The notes under the pieces were generated by a model. The model made no database searches, was not told the DNA's origin, and saw nothing but the letters and a program-made list of their open reading frames with translations. A program made the translations under genes and the position numbers. A DNA stretch of 64,000 nucleotides from a bacterium (GTDB lineage Bacteria > Myxococcota_A > Bradymonadia > UBA7976 > UBA1532): positions 52,981-116,980 of the forward strand of contig JAUHXC010000033.1 of assembly GCA_030427205.1 (NCBI GenBank), written 5' to 3'. Shown piece after piece: positions 50,955-58,737 of this stretch. Every line of letters starts with the position of its first letter. Positions within the stretch are counted from its first letter, which is position 1.

Positions 50955-51967
50955 CAGCGCGCCCCGGCGGCGTCGTCGCCGGCGAAATGATCGTGCCCGC
51001 CCGGTTCGAGCGGGGCGCCGTCCAAGCGCAGCCGCGGGCCGTCGAGCGGCGCGACGTGTCCGATGCAGACGGCGTGCGCAGCGTCGGGCGGTTCGACGTC
51101 GGGCGGCGCGCAGAAGAGCAGCACGTAGTCCTCGCCGCCGGTGAGCGCCACGGTGCGGTCGTCGCCGCGGTATGCGCGGTAGTGGTCCGATACCGGCAAT
51201 CGGTCACTCATGAGCCGCGCGCCGCAGCCGCTCGCCCGCAGCAGGCGATCGAGGTCGAGGGCGAGACCGTCGCTGACATCCATCGCCGCGCTCACATGAC
51301 CCCACTCGGCGAGGGCCCGCGCCTCGGCCAGGTGCGGACGCCAGCGGTGGCGCCGAGCGCGGGCCGCGGCGTCGGGCTCCAGATAGCCCAGCGCCGCGTC
51401 GCCCAAGCTGCCCGTCACGTAGATCCGATCGCCCGGTCGGGCGCCGCTGCGGGTGAAGGCCCGCTCGCCGGCCAGCGGGCCGCCGACGGTCACCGCGATG
51501 ACGGCCGGGCCGTCGATGCGGCTCAGGTTGCCGCCGATGACCGCGCATCGATGGGCCGCGCAGGCGCGGGCGAAGCCGCGCACGACGCCGCGGAAGCGCT
51601 CGACCGACCAGCGCGCGGGCAGCGCGAGCGACCAGACCGCCCAGCCCGCCGCGCCGCCGCTGCCCGCCAGATCGCTGAGGTTGGCCACCGCGGCCTGGGC
51701 GCCGACCTGCTCGGCGGTATCGCGCGCGAAGTCGAAGTGGCCGCCTTCGATGAGGGTGTCGGTGCTGATCAGCGCGGTGGCGGTGGGCGGCACGCCGCAG
51801 TCGTCGCTCAGATCGGCGGCGATGCCGGCGGCCCGCAGCTCGTGGTCGATGATCGCCACCAGCGCCCGCTCGTCGGGCAGCGGGGCATCGGCGGCTGACG
51901 CGGGCGGGGCTCGACCGATGCCGGGGCGGGCGCCCCGGTCGGCAGAGGGGGGTTCGTCTTCAGGCAT
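50954..51967 (-). CDS. thiL: ThiL-like thiamine-monophosphate kinase with altered metal motifs
   Basis: A 337-residue PurM/ThiL-type protein. Family landmarks are STDTLIEGGHFD near residue 70, QAAVANLSDLAG, AMDVSDGLALDL and GGEDYVLLF. Two metal/ATP motifs differ from canonical ThiL: DDCG replaces DDAA near residue 55 and GGN-L replaces GGDT near 145, changing an Asp to Asn. The enzyme normally makes thiamine diphosphate from the monophosphate. The operon has no other thi gene and is otherwise envelope signalling, so activity may be weak or altered. The start overlaps the histidine kinase by 8 nt. An N-terminal extension of about 30 Pro/Ala-rich residues is present. Confidence 0.8.
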   Translation of the reverse strand: MPEDEPPSADRGARPGIGRAPPASAADAPLPDERALVAIIDHELRAAGIAADLSDDCGVPPTATALISTDTLIEGGHFDFARDTAEQVGAQAAVANLSDLAGSGGAAGWAVWSLALPARWSVERFRGVVRGFARACAAHRCAVIGGNLSRIDGPAVIAVTVGGPLAGERAFTRSGARPGDRIYVTGSLGDAALGYLEPDAAARARRHRWRPHLAEARALAEWGHVSAAMDVSDGLALDLDRLLRASGCGARLMSDRLPVSDHYRAYRGDDRTVALTGGEDYVLLFCAPPDVEPPDAAHAVCIGHVAPLDGPRLRLDGAPLEPGGHDHFAGDDAAGAR

Positions 51968-53348
51968 CCGGCTGCCGCTGCTCCACGGGCACGATGAACC
52001 AGAACGTCGAGCCGACCCCCAGCGCGCTCTCCACCCCGACCTCGCCGCCGTGGGCCTCGACGAAGCTGCGCACGATCGACAGGCCGAGCCCGGTGCCGCC
52101 GTAGCTGCGCGTCGAGCTGTTGTCGACCTGATAGAACGCCTCGAAGACCCGGCCGAGCTGGTCGGCGGGCATGCCGACCCCGGTGTCGATCACCGCGAAG
52201 CGCACCGCGTTGGTCTCGCGGGACTCGCCGTAGGGCGTACGCGGCGGCAGCGAGCGCTGCACGCGCACCGTCACCGACCCGCCCGCGGCGGTGAACTTGA
52301 CCGCGTTCGACAGCAGATTCACCAGCGATTGCCTGACCTTGTAGCGATCGACCTCGAGCACCGGCAGGTCGCCTGCCACCTCGAGCCGCAGCTCGACCTG
52401 ACCCTTGCGGGCCTGGGGGCGCACCGTCGATAGCGAGGCCTCGATCAACGCGTCGGCCGTCACCCGTTCGAGGGCGAGGGTCGAGTGCCCGCGCTCGATC
52501 TTGCTGATGTCGAGGATGCCGCCGATGAGCTGCAGCAGGCTCTCGCCGCGCTCCATGATCGTCGAGATGTACTCTTTCTGCTCGTCGTTGAGCGGCCCGG
52601 CGAGTTCTTCGTAGAGCATCTCGCTGTAGCCGATGACGCTGGTCAGCGGCGTGCGCAGCTCGTGGCTCACCGTCGCGAGGAAGTTGCTCTTGAGCTCGTC
52701 GAGCTCCTTGAGCCGGGCGTTGCTCGCCGCGAGGGCCTCGTTGCGCTCGCGCAGGGCCTGATTGGCCGCCTGCAGGTCGTTATAGGCCTCGGTGATCGAC
52801 TCCAGGTGCATATTGCTGGTCAGCAGCGCCTTGTAGCCGGCGTGGCACGCCGCCGAGATCGACGTGTGCAGCATCTGCAGCCGCGCGCGCAGGCCCGCTT
52901 CGCCGAACGTCGGCAGCCGCTCGCGGGCCCGGCCGACGGCGGCCAGATCCATGCGCGAGGCGTAGGGGCCGGTCTCGATCGGGCTGCTGTTCTCCGGTCG
53001 ATAGGGGCCGCAGACCAGCTTGCCGAGCACGTCGAACTCGTAGGTGATCGGCACGATGACGTAGCGCTGGCCCAGCACCGGATCGCTGCGGCTCTGCGAG
53101 ATCTCCGGATCGAGCCGCTTGAGCCCGGAGATGAAGTCCACCATCGCCCGCTTCACCACCGGATCGGCGAACAGCAGCTGCATCAGCTCGCGGTCGTGGG
53201 CCACCTCGGCGAGCTGCTCGTGCACGTCGTCGAAGACCCGGACCCCGACCCGATAGAGGTCGGCGAAGGCGCCGACGAGTTCGGTCAGCAGGGACGACTC
53301 GATGAGCTCGGCCAGGCGCGGCGGCCGATCGAGGATGGACTCGCTCAT
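51960..53348 (-). CDS. Soluble histidine kinase with PocR-type sensory domain
   Basis: A 462-residue canonical hybrid-free kinase. Residues ~15-150 match the PocR ligand-binding domain (VGAFADLYRVGVRVFD, ADPVVKRAMVDFISGLKRLD, VPITYEFDVLGKLVCGPY), which senses small molecules. A coiled coil (residues 195-235) leads to the HisKA motif ATVSHELRTPLTSVIGYS and HATPase boxes LVNLLSNAVKFT, DTGVGMP and GTGLGLSIVRSF. All catalytic residues are in place. It starts by ATGA overlap with the GTPase gene, so GTPase and kinase are probably made in fixed ratio. No response regulator lies in the operon; its target may be the His on the pseudo-kinase or another protein. Confidence 0.9.
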   Translation of the reverse strand: MSESILDRPPRLAELIESSLLTELVGAFADLYRVGVRVFDDVHEQLAEVAHDRELMQLLFADPVVKRAMVDFISGLKRLDPEISQSRSDPVLGQRYVIVPITYEFDVLGKLVCGPYRPENSSPIETGPYASRMDLAAVGRARERLPTFGEAGLRARLQMLHTSISAACHAGYKALLTSNMHLESITEAYNDLQAANQALRERNEALAASNARLKELDELKSNFLATVSHELRTPLTSVIGYSEMLYEELAGPLNDEQKEYISTIMERGESLLQLIGGILDISKIERGHSTLALERVTADALIEASLSTVRPQARKGQVELRLEVAGDLPVLEVDRYKVRQSLVNLLSNAVKFTAAGGSVTVRVQRSLPPRTPYGESRETNAVRFAVIDTGVGMPADQLGRVFEAFYQVDNSSTRSYGGTGLGLSIVRSFVEAHGGEVGVESALGVGSTFWFIVPVEQRQPDA

Positions 53349-54025
53349 GCGTCGGCTCCGAACACCGGCTTGGGCGGCCCCCAGTCGCGGAAGAGCTCCT
53401 GGATGAAGGACCGACGGTCGACGCCCAGGTGCTCTCCCATTCGAAATTCGCGGTCGAGGCGGTCCCAGGCGGCGCGCAGCAGGCCTTCGAGGGTCTCGCG
53501 GACCCCGATGCCGTGGATCGCGATGGCCGGATGGACCGGCGTGCTGCGCAGCCGCTGGAAGGCGGCCAGCTCGGCTTCGCTGCGGATGTCGGGCAGATCG
53601 CGCTTGTTGAACTGGATGACCATCGGCAGGTCGGGCGGCAGCCCGTTCGCCGCGAGGTTGTCGGCCAGGTTGCGGAACGCCTGCTTGTTGGCCTCGGTCT
53701 CCGAGATCTGGCTGTCGGCGATGAAGGCCACCGCGTCGGCCCCCTGCAGCACCACCCGCCGCGTGCTGTCGTGGATGACCTGCCCCGGCACCGTCAGCAG
53801 CTTGACCTTGAGCTTGAAGCCGCTGCGGGTCTTGAAGACCACCGGCAGCAGGTCGAAGAAGAGCGTGCGATCGTCGCGGGTCTCGAGCGTCATCAAGCGA
53901 CCGGCGCCGACCTTGGGCACCATGAGGTGCAGGGCCTGCAAGTTGGTCGTCTTGCCGCTGAGCGCTGGGCCGTAATAGACCACTTTGAGCGTGATCTCCC
54001 GGCGCGGCAGGTTGAATTGAACCAT
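53345..54025 (-). CDS. MglA-like Ras-family GTPase
   Basis: A 226-residue small GTPase close to MglA of Myxococcus, the polarity switch for motility. P-loop GPALSGKTTNLQAL, G3 LLTVPGQVIHDSTRR and G4 IQFNKRDLP are clear. The spacing of the first two matches MglA, and the switch I region (LETRDDRTLFFDLLPV) carries the conserved TLFFDLLP motif. The C-terminus has about 20 more residues than MglA, with no lipid-modification box. It overlaps the kinase by 4 nt and the zinc-ribbon gene by 1 nt. A paired MglB-type GAP is not in this window, so partners and polarity role are inferred only. Confidence 0.9.
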   Translation of the reverse strand: MVQFNLPRREITLKVVYYGPALSGKTTNLQALHLMVPKVGAGRLMTLETRDDRTLFFDLLPVVFKTRSGFKLKVKLLTVPGQVIHDSTRRVVLQGADAVAFIADSQISETEANKQAFRNLADNLAANGLPPDLPMVIQFNKRDLPDIRSEAELAAFQRLRSTPVHPAIAIHGIGVRETLEGLLRAAWDRLDREFRMGEHLGVDRRSFIQELFRDWGPPKPVFGADA

Positions 54026-54864
54026 CAGCCGCCCCGCCGGTCCGTGACTGCCATCGAAGCCATGGGCCCATGATGCCCCGGACCGCCGCTATTGGCCAGA
54101 TGCTGCGTGGCCGCGGGTCGGCGGCCTTCGTATTGGCGGGTGAGCTGATATTTGGTGAGCAGGTAGTAGCCGAAGGCCAGGATGAAGACGATCAGCGCCG
54201 CGACGAGCAGGATCACCAGCGTGCGCAGGCGTCGGGTCTGGCCGTCGATGCGCTGCTCCATGCGCCCGACCCGGGCCATCGCCGCCTCGAGCACCCGCTG
54301 GCGGTAGCCGGCGAGCCGTGGATCGGCGCCGCGGCTGCGCGCCGCCAGCTTGCGATAGCAGAAGCCGGCGTATTCGAGCAGATCGGCCTCGGCGCACAGC
54401 CGGATGAACCCGTGATGCCCCTCGGTATCGTCGAGGTCGTCGGCCAGAGCGTCCCACTTGCGGCGGATGGTCTCGGCCGCCGGGTGCCCCTCGAGCGGAT
54501 CGCCGGGCAGGCGCGCCCGGCCCGTGGCGGCATAGGCGAACATCAGGCCGCAGCGATGGCACGCTTGATCGCCGCCAGGCTGCCAATGCTGGCACTTGGG
54601 GCATTCGACTGTGCCCGGCGGTGGCCCGACCTGATGGGCCGACGCGGGCGCAGTCGATGAGGCGGCCGTCGGCTCGACGGCCGGCTCGGCCTCGGCGGTC
54701 GAGCCGGTCGACACCGCGGATGCATCGGCGGGCCCGGTCGCGCCGGCCGGGGCGAGCACGTTGACCACGCCGCACGCCGGACAGCCGAAGCCGAAGCCGC
54801 CCTGCACCGCGTCGAGGCGATCGAGGTCGGCGCCGTGGTCGCAGGCCGTACAATGAACACGCAT
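54025..54864 (-). CDS. Zinc-ribbon protein with C-terminal membrane helix
   Basis: A 279-residue protein that opens the operon. An N-terminal ribbon (CTAC...CPAC) and a second one (CPKCQHW...CHRCG) flank a Ala/Thr/Glu-rich linker. The middle is helical, and a single membrane span (VILLVAALIVFILAFGYYLL) lies near residue 225. It is likely an inner-membrane anchor or scaffold. The ATG at 54864 lies 6 nt after a good -10 box, so the gene is probably leaderless; an upstream GTG at 54885 would sit in the promoter spacer. It overlaps the GTPase gene by one base (TGATG). Confidence 0.75.
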   Translation of the reverse strand: MRVHCTACDHGADLDRLDAVQGGFGFGCPACGVVNVLAPAGATGPADASAVSTGSTAEAEPAVEPTAASSTAPASAHQVGPPPGTVECPKCQHWQPGGDQACHRCGLMFAYAATGRARLPGDPLEGHPAAETIRRKWDALADDLDDTEGHHGFIRLCAEADLLEYAGFCYRKLAARSRGADPRLAGYRQRVLEAAMARVGRMEQRIDGQTRRLRTLVILLVAALIVFILAFGYYLLTKYQLTRQYEGRRPAATQHLANSGGPGHHGPMASMAVTDRRGG

Positions 54865-54870
54865 CGCGCT

Positions 54871-54898
54871 ATTGTCGGCGATCACCGAGCACGGTCAA
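54871..54898 (-). promoter_or_regulatory. Leaderless-type promoter of the GTPase-kinase operon
   Basis: On the minus strand TTGACC (54898-54893), 16 bp and GACAAT (54876-54871) precede the ATG by 6 nt. This single promoter would drive eight overlapping genes. Confidence 0.5.
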
Positions 54899-55025
54899 GC
54901 CGAGCGTCGATCGCCGGGTCGATGCCGACCGGCGTCGGTGGGCATTCATCGATGGGAGAGGGGAGGTGCGCGGCCACCGAAGTGGCCACGCCCGGCGCGC
55001 TGGCCGGGCGAAGGGAGAGGCAGGA

Positions 55026-55436
55026 TCAGTAGTCGCGACCGCCGCCCCAGCCGCCGCCGCCGCCACGGCCGCCGCGACCACCGCCGCCGCCGCCGCCCCA
55101 GCCGCCGCCGCCGCCACGGCCGCCGCGACCACCGCCGCCGCCGTAGCCGCCGCCGCCACCACCGCGGTGACCACCGCCGCCGCCGCCGCCCTTGGCCTTG
55201 GCCTCGTCGACCCGGATCCGGCGTCCGTCGACTTCTTGCCCGTCGAGCGCCTCGCGGGCGGCCGCCGCTTCTTCGGGGCTGTTGAACGTCACGAAACCGA
55301 AGCCTCGGGAACGACCGGTCTCACGGTCGAGGATGACCCGCGCTTCCACCACTTCACCGTACGCAGCGAAGCTCTCGCGCAGCGAGTCGTCGGTCGTGGC
55401 CCAAGCCAGCCCGCCGACGAACAACTTATTCGACAT
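55026..55436 (-). CDS. Gly-rich RRM RNA-binding protein
   Basis: A 136-residue protein with one RNA-recognition motif: RNP2 KLFVGGLAWATTD at the start and RNP1 GRSRGFGFVTFNS near residue 45. A tail of about 50 residues of GGGGGR/GGWGGG repeats and an aromatic end follows. This layout matches cyanobacterial and myxobacterial cold-responsive RNA-binding proteins, which bind single-stranded RNA and may act as chaperones. The Gly-rich tail is encoded by a very GC-rich stretch (55026-55195). A GAGAGA box lies upstream of the ATG. The 5' leader carries two hairpins, and it diverges from the MoxR-VWA operon. Confidence 0.92.
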   Translation of the reverse strand: MSNKLFVGGLAWATTDDSLRESFAAYGEVVEARVILDRETGRSRGFGFVTFNSPEEAAAAREALDGQEVDGRRIRVDEAKAKGGGGGGGHRGGGGGGYGGGGGRGGRGGGGGWGGGGGGGRGGRGGGGGWGGGRDY

Positions 55437-55454
55437 CTGATCTCTCTCAGTTTT

Positions 55455-55517
55455 GGCGTGCGGGTGAACCTGCGTGGCACGCCTCTCGTTCGCAGCACGT
55501 CGCTCCGTTCGAGCGAC
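55455..55517 (-). promoter_or_regulatory. Two hairpins in the 5' leader of the RRM gene
   Basis: GTCGCTC/GAGCGAC (55499-55517, 7-bp stem, 5-nt loop) and GGCGTGC/GCACGCC (55455-55483, 7-bp stem) lie 20-80 nt before the RRM start. They could be autoregulatory binding sites or a temperature-responsive structure. Confidence 0.4.
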
Positions 55518-55587
55518 CGTCGGATGATAACCAAGCCATTGAGGACGCGCTTCAAAAAATTCGGTGCGCTCCCGAAAAAACACCTCG

Positions 55588-55616
55588 TTGTCATATGCCG
55601 GTGCGGCCCGCATGCT
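55588..55616 (+). promoter_or_regulatory. Leaderless-type promoter of the MoxR-VWA operon
   Basis: TTGTCA (55588-55593), exactly 17 bp and CATGCT (55611-55616) end 6 nt before the first ATG of the operon. No ribosome site exists, so transcription probably starts at the start codon. Confidence 0.5.
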
Positions 55617-55622
55617 GACGAC

Positions 55623-56309
55623 ATGGCCCAGAACTCCGCCGAAGACCCCGCCGAAGAATCGTCCGCGACGGCGCCCCACGACCGCGTCGCGCCCGGTGGC
55701 CACCCGGTCTCCGTCCCCGCTGCGCAGCGGGCGGCCGCCGGGCCACGTACGCTCTGGCGGTTTCCCGGGCCCCTGGCGCTCGGCCGTATCCTCGACGGGG
55801 CGCCGCCTGCGCTGCACCACACGGCGGCGACCGAGGTCTACCTCGGCGACCTGACCCTGTGGGATTGGCCGGGCGTCGCCGAGTTCGGCGCCTTGTCGAT
55901 CTTCGACGCCGATCGGCTCGGCCCCCGCCCGGGCGCCGTCGCCGGCTGGTTCACCGTCGCGCCCGCCACGCTCGATGCGGCACATGTGCTCTATGTGCCC
56001 GACCGTCGCTGCGCCGCGCGCGTGGCCGGCGCGCCCGATGCCGCCGCCGCGCGGGCCCGCTTGCCCGGTCACTACGCGGCCGGCGTCGCCGAGGCGCGCC
56101 GGGCCATGGAGCGCTACGACGCGGTCAGCCGGCGGGTCGTCGAGCGGCTGCGGGCGCTCGACGACAGCGGAGCCGGCGTCGACGCCCTGCCCGCGCGTTG
56201 GCGGGCGCCGGCCCGCACCCCGTTGCACATGCAGCCACCGGCCCGGCGCGAGGCGCTCGCCCGCGCCCTGGCCCGGACGGTGCGCCGCGTCCGACCGGAG
56301 GCCCCGTGA
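55623..56309 (+). CDS. Hypothetical protein, first gene of the MoxR-VWA operon
   Basis: A 228-residue soluble protein that I do not recognise. The N-terminal 40 residues are polar and disordered. Residues 45-130 look beta-rich and contain LWRFPGPLALGRILDG, VYLGDLTLWDWPGVAEFGAL and ARVAGAP. The C-terminus is helical and very basic (ARRAMERYDAVSRRVVERLRAL, ALARTVRRVRPEAP), possibly a nucleic-acid or partner-binding tail. The ATG follows a leaderless-type promoter. The stop overlaps the AAA+ start as GTGA, so the proteins probably act together. Confidence 0.75.
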   Translation: MAQNSAEDPAEESSATAPHDRVAPGGHPVSVPAAQRAAAGPRTLWRFPGPLALGRILDGAPPALHHTAATEVYLGDLTLWDWPGVAEFGALSIFDADRLGPRPGAVAGWFTVAPATLDAAHVLYVPDRRCAARVAGAPDAAAARARLPGHYAAGVAEARRAMERYDAVSRRVVERLRALDDSGAGVDALPARWRAPARTPLHMQPPARREALARALARTVRRVRPEAP

Positions 56310-57847
56310 CCGATCGCCCGCTCACATTCGAAGACCTGATCACCGGCCGCGCCGAGGTCAGCGACCACCTCGAGCTGCACCTGTCGGCCCGTGACGGCCC
56401 GGGCCTCGCCGACAAGCTGCGGCAGGCCTACTACTGGATCGTCAACAACGCGGTCATCGTGCCCTACTACGACGTCGCGTTCGACGCGGCGGCCGGGCGC
56501 GACTTCCGCTTTCCGAACGGCGACGCCTTCGTGCTGCCCAAAGGTCCGGCGTGGTCGAGCTACGCGCTCTTTCCGCTGCTGACCTTCGCCACCGGCAGCC
56601 GCGCGCTGCTGGTGGGCGGGCCCGGCAAGGGCAAGACCGCGACGGCGGTGCTGATGGGCCTGCTCGCCGGCTACACCGAGGCCGAGGTCAAGCGGGCGGT
56701 GCAGCACGGCCACCCGCAGCTCACCGTCGCCGATCTGCTCGGCAACCCGATGCCGTCCGATCTGATGGCGGCCCGTACGATGGACGAGATCCGCATCGCC
56801 TGGCGCAACTGGATCTCGATGCGGGTCAAGATCATCGACGAGTACAACCGCATCCCGACCCGCACCCAGTCGGCGCTGCTCTCGCTGCTCGCCGAGGGCT
56901 ACGCCGAGATGCTGGGCCAGACCGTCGAGGCGGGCAGCGGCGCGTGGTTCCTGACGGCCAACGACGACGCCGGCGGCGGCACGTTCCAGGTGATCGAGGC
57001 GCTCAAGGACCGCATCGACGTGACCATCCGGGCGATGACCTTCAATAGCCGCTTCCTACCGCGGCTGCTCGCGCGCCTCGAGAGCGATCAGTCGCCCACC
57101 GATCTGATGCCGCGCGACATCGTCTTCACCCCCGACGAGATGAACGGCATGCGGGCGGCCATCCGGGCGATGCCGTTCGAGACCCCGGCCCTGCGCCGCC
57201 TCGAGTTCTTCGTCGGCAGCCTCGACTTCTGCCAGCGGGCGTCGGTCGACTTCGAGGCCAAGAGCAAAGATACGCTCAAGCTGGCGGGCATTCCGCTGCA
57301 CACCGTCTGCAACGAGGACTGCCCGCTCGACAAGCATCAGCACATCTGCGCCCAGACGGTCGAAGGCCTGTCGGTGCGCAGCTATCTGACGGTGATGACC
57401 TTCGCCAAGGCGCTGGCCTTCTTCCGCGGCGCCGAGGCCGTCACGCCCGAGGACATCCGCCAGATCCTGCCCTATGTGCTGCACGAGAAGCTCACCGCCA
57501 ATCGGCGGGGGGACTTCTTCACCGACGATCGCCATCGGCCCTTCCTGCACGACAAGGTCGCCTGGATCCGCCAGATGTGGGACCGCTCGATGGACCGCTA
57601 CGATCGGGCCGACCGCGACCGGGTCGACCCCGGGCGCGCGCTGCTCGCGGAGCTCGACGCCGGCCTCGAAGGGGTCTCGCGGGGGCAGGTCGAGCAGCGC
57701 ATGGCCCGGGTCGAGCAGGCCATCGCCGATCTCTGCGCCGGCGGTGAGCTCTCGGCGCCGGTCTACGAAGACCTGGTGCGGCTGAAGTACGTCTTCCTGC
57801 GCTACCAGAACTACCTGCGCTGGCTGGTGCGCGGAGACGACACCTGA
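56306..57847 (+). CDS. MoxR-type AAA+ ATPase with Cys/His insert
   Basis: A 513-residue AAA+ ATPase of the MoxR branch. Walker A GGPGKGKT is at residues 104-111, Walker B KIIDE at 175-179, sensor 1 TAND at 217-220 and a possible Arg finger KDRID near 235. About 100 residues precede the AAA domain. A C335-C339-H344-H346-C348 cluster (CNEDC...HQHIC) in the lid or just after it could bind zinc; this is unusual for MoxR. It starts at GTG, overlapping the previous gene by 4 nt, and its TGA shares one base with the next ATG. A VWA protein two genes on is the expected partner: MoxR ATPases remodel complexes through a MIDAS-bearing VWA protein. Confidence 0.88.
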   Translation: MTDRPLTFEDLITGRAEVSDHLELHLSARDGPGLADKLRQAYYWIVNNAVIVPYYDVAFDAAAGRDFRFPNGDAFVLPKGPAWSSYALFPLLTFATGSRALLVGGPGKGKTATAVLMGLLAGYTEAEVKRAVQHGHPQLTVADLLGNPMPSDLMAARTMDEIRIAWRNWISMRVKIIDEYNRIPTRTQSALLSLLAEGYAEMLGQTVEAGSGAWFLTANDDAGGGTFQVIEALKDRIDVTIRAMTFNSRFLPRLLARLESDQSPTDLMPRDIVFTPDEMNGMRAAIRAMPFETPALRRLEFFVGSLDFCQRASVDFEAKSKDTLKLAGIPLHTVCNEDCPLDKHQHICAQTVEGLSVRSYLTVMTFAKALAFFRGAEAVTPEDIRQILPYVLHEKLTANRRGDFFTDDRHRPFLHDKVAWIRQMWDRSMDRYDRADRDRVDPGRALLAELDAGLEGVSRGQVEQRMARVEQAIADLCAGGELSAPVYEDLVRLKYVFLRYQNYLRWLVRGDDT

Positions 57848-58737
57848 TGGCCGACGGCGACCTGCACGACGCACTGCGTGCCGCGGTCAGGTCGACCCGG
57901 GCGGCGAGCAGCGCATATCGCCCCGCCGTCGCGGAGTACCTCTATCGCCGGGGGCTCGCGCCGCTCTTCGACCGGCTGGCGGCCGATGGCCCGCCGCCGC
58001 GCCGGCTGATCGAGGGCATCTGGCGGCTGATGCTCGAGACGGTGGCCACCCGCCGCTTCGGGGTCTCGACGGACGATTGGCGTTCGGGCGGCTACCCCGA
58101 CCGGTATTTCCCGCTGATCTGGCTCGAGCTGGTGCCGCGGCGCCTGCCGCAGATGGCGCCGGCTGCGCGGGCGGGCGCCGTCACCGCGCTGTTCAACCTG
58201 GGTGAGAAGCTGCCGCGCGCCGCGGCCAACCCGGTCGCCGAGCGGCTCGTCGAGCGGGGCGCGGCCTTCGCCGTCGACCCCGAAGGCATACTGCGTTCGA
58301 CGCTGCGCGCGGCGGGCGTCCTCGGCGCGGCGGCCGTGGCCGGCTGGCGGCGCCTCGTGGAGCAGCCCGCCTTCGAGTGCCGCGACGTCGACCCCGACTT
58401 CCTGCCCGGTGCGGTGCTGGCGGCGCCCGCCCGGCGCTTCGTGGTCGTCGACGCGCTGCGCCCCGTCGCGCTGCACATCGGCGTCGGCCCCGACGGCCTC
58501 GGCTGTCGCTCGACCGGCGCCGCGCCGCCGTCCATCGAGCCGATCCGCTCGGTCGAGCTCGACCGCGTCCGCCTGACGCTCGAAGGGCGGACGATCGCGT
58601 GGCGCGGGCGCGACGGCCGGGGCGCGCATCCGCTCGACGGGGTCGCCCCGGCGGCGCTCGCGGCCAACGCCGAAGGCGACGTGCTGTGGATCGACGCCGC
58701 CTCGACCCGGGTGCGCTGGCTGCGGGCCGACGGATGA
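57847..58737 (+). CDS. Unrecognised third protein of the MoxR-VWA operon
   Basis: A 296-residue soluble protein with no family that I can name. The first ~180 residues are Arg-rich and helical (AYRPAVAEYLYRRGLAPLFDRL, RLMLETVATRRFG), and the last ~110 residues look beta-rich (CRDVDPDFLPGAVLAAPARR, LHIGVGPDGLGC, IEPIRSVELDRVRLTLEG) as a small barrel or propeller-like fold. It overlaps its neighbours by 1 nt and 4 nt, so it belongs to the same complex. Ternary MoxR-VWA-adaptor systems described by comparative genomics have such variable third components; whether this is one is inference. Confidence 0.75.
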   Translation: MADGDLHDALRAAVRSTRAASSAYRPAVAEYLYRRGLAPLFDRLAADGPPPRRLIEGIWRLMLETVATRRFGVSTDDWRSGGYPDRYFPLIWLELVPRRLPQMAPAARAGAVTALFNLGEKLPRAAANPVAERLVERGAAFAVDPEGILRSTLRAAGVLGAAAVAGWRRLVEQPAFECRDVDPDFLPGAVLAAPARRFVVVDALRPVALHIGVGPDGLGCRSTGAAPPSIEPIRSVELDRVRLTLEGRTIAWRGRDGRGAHPLDGVAPAALAANAEGDVLWIDAASTRVRWLRADG

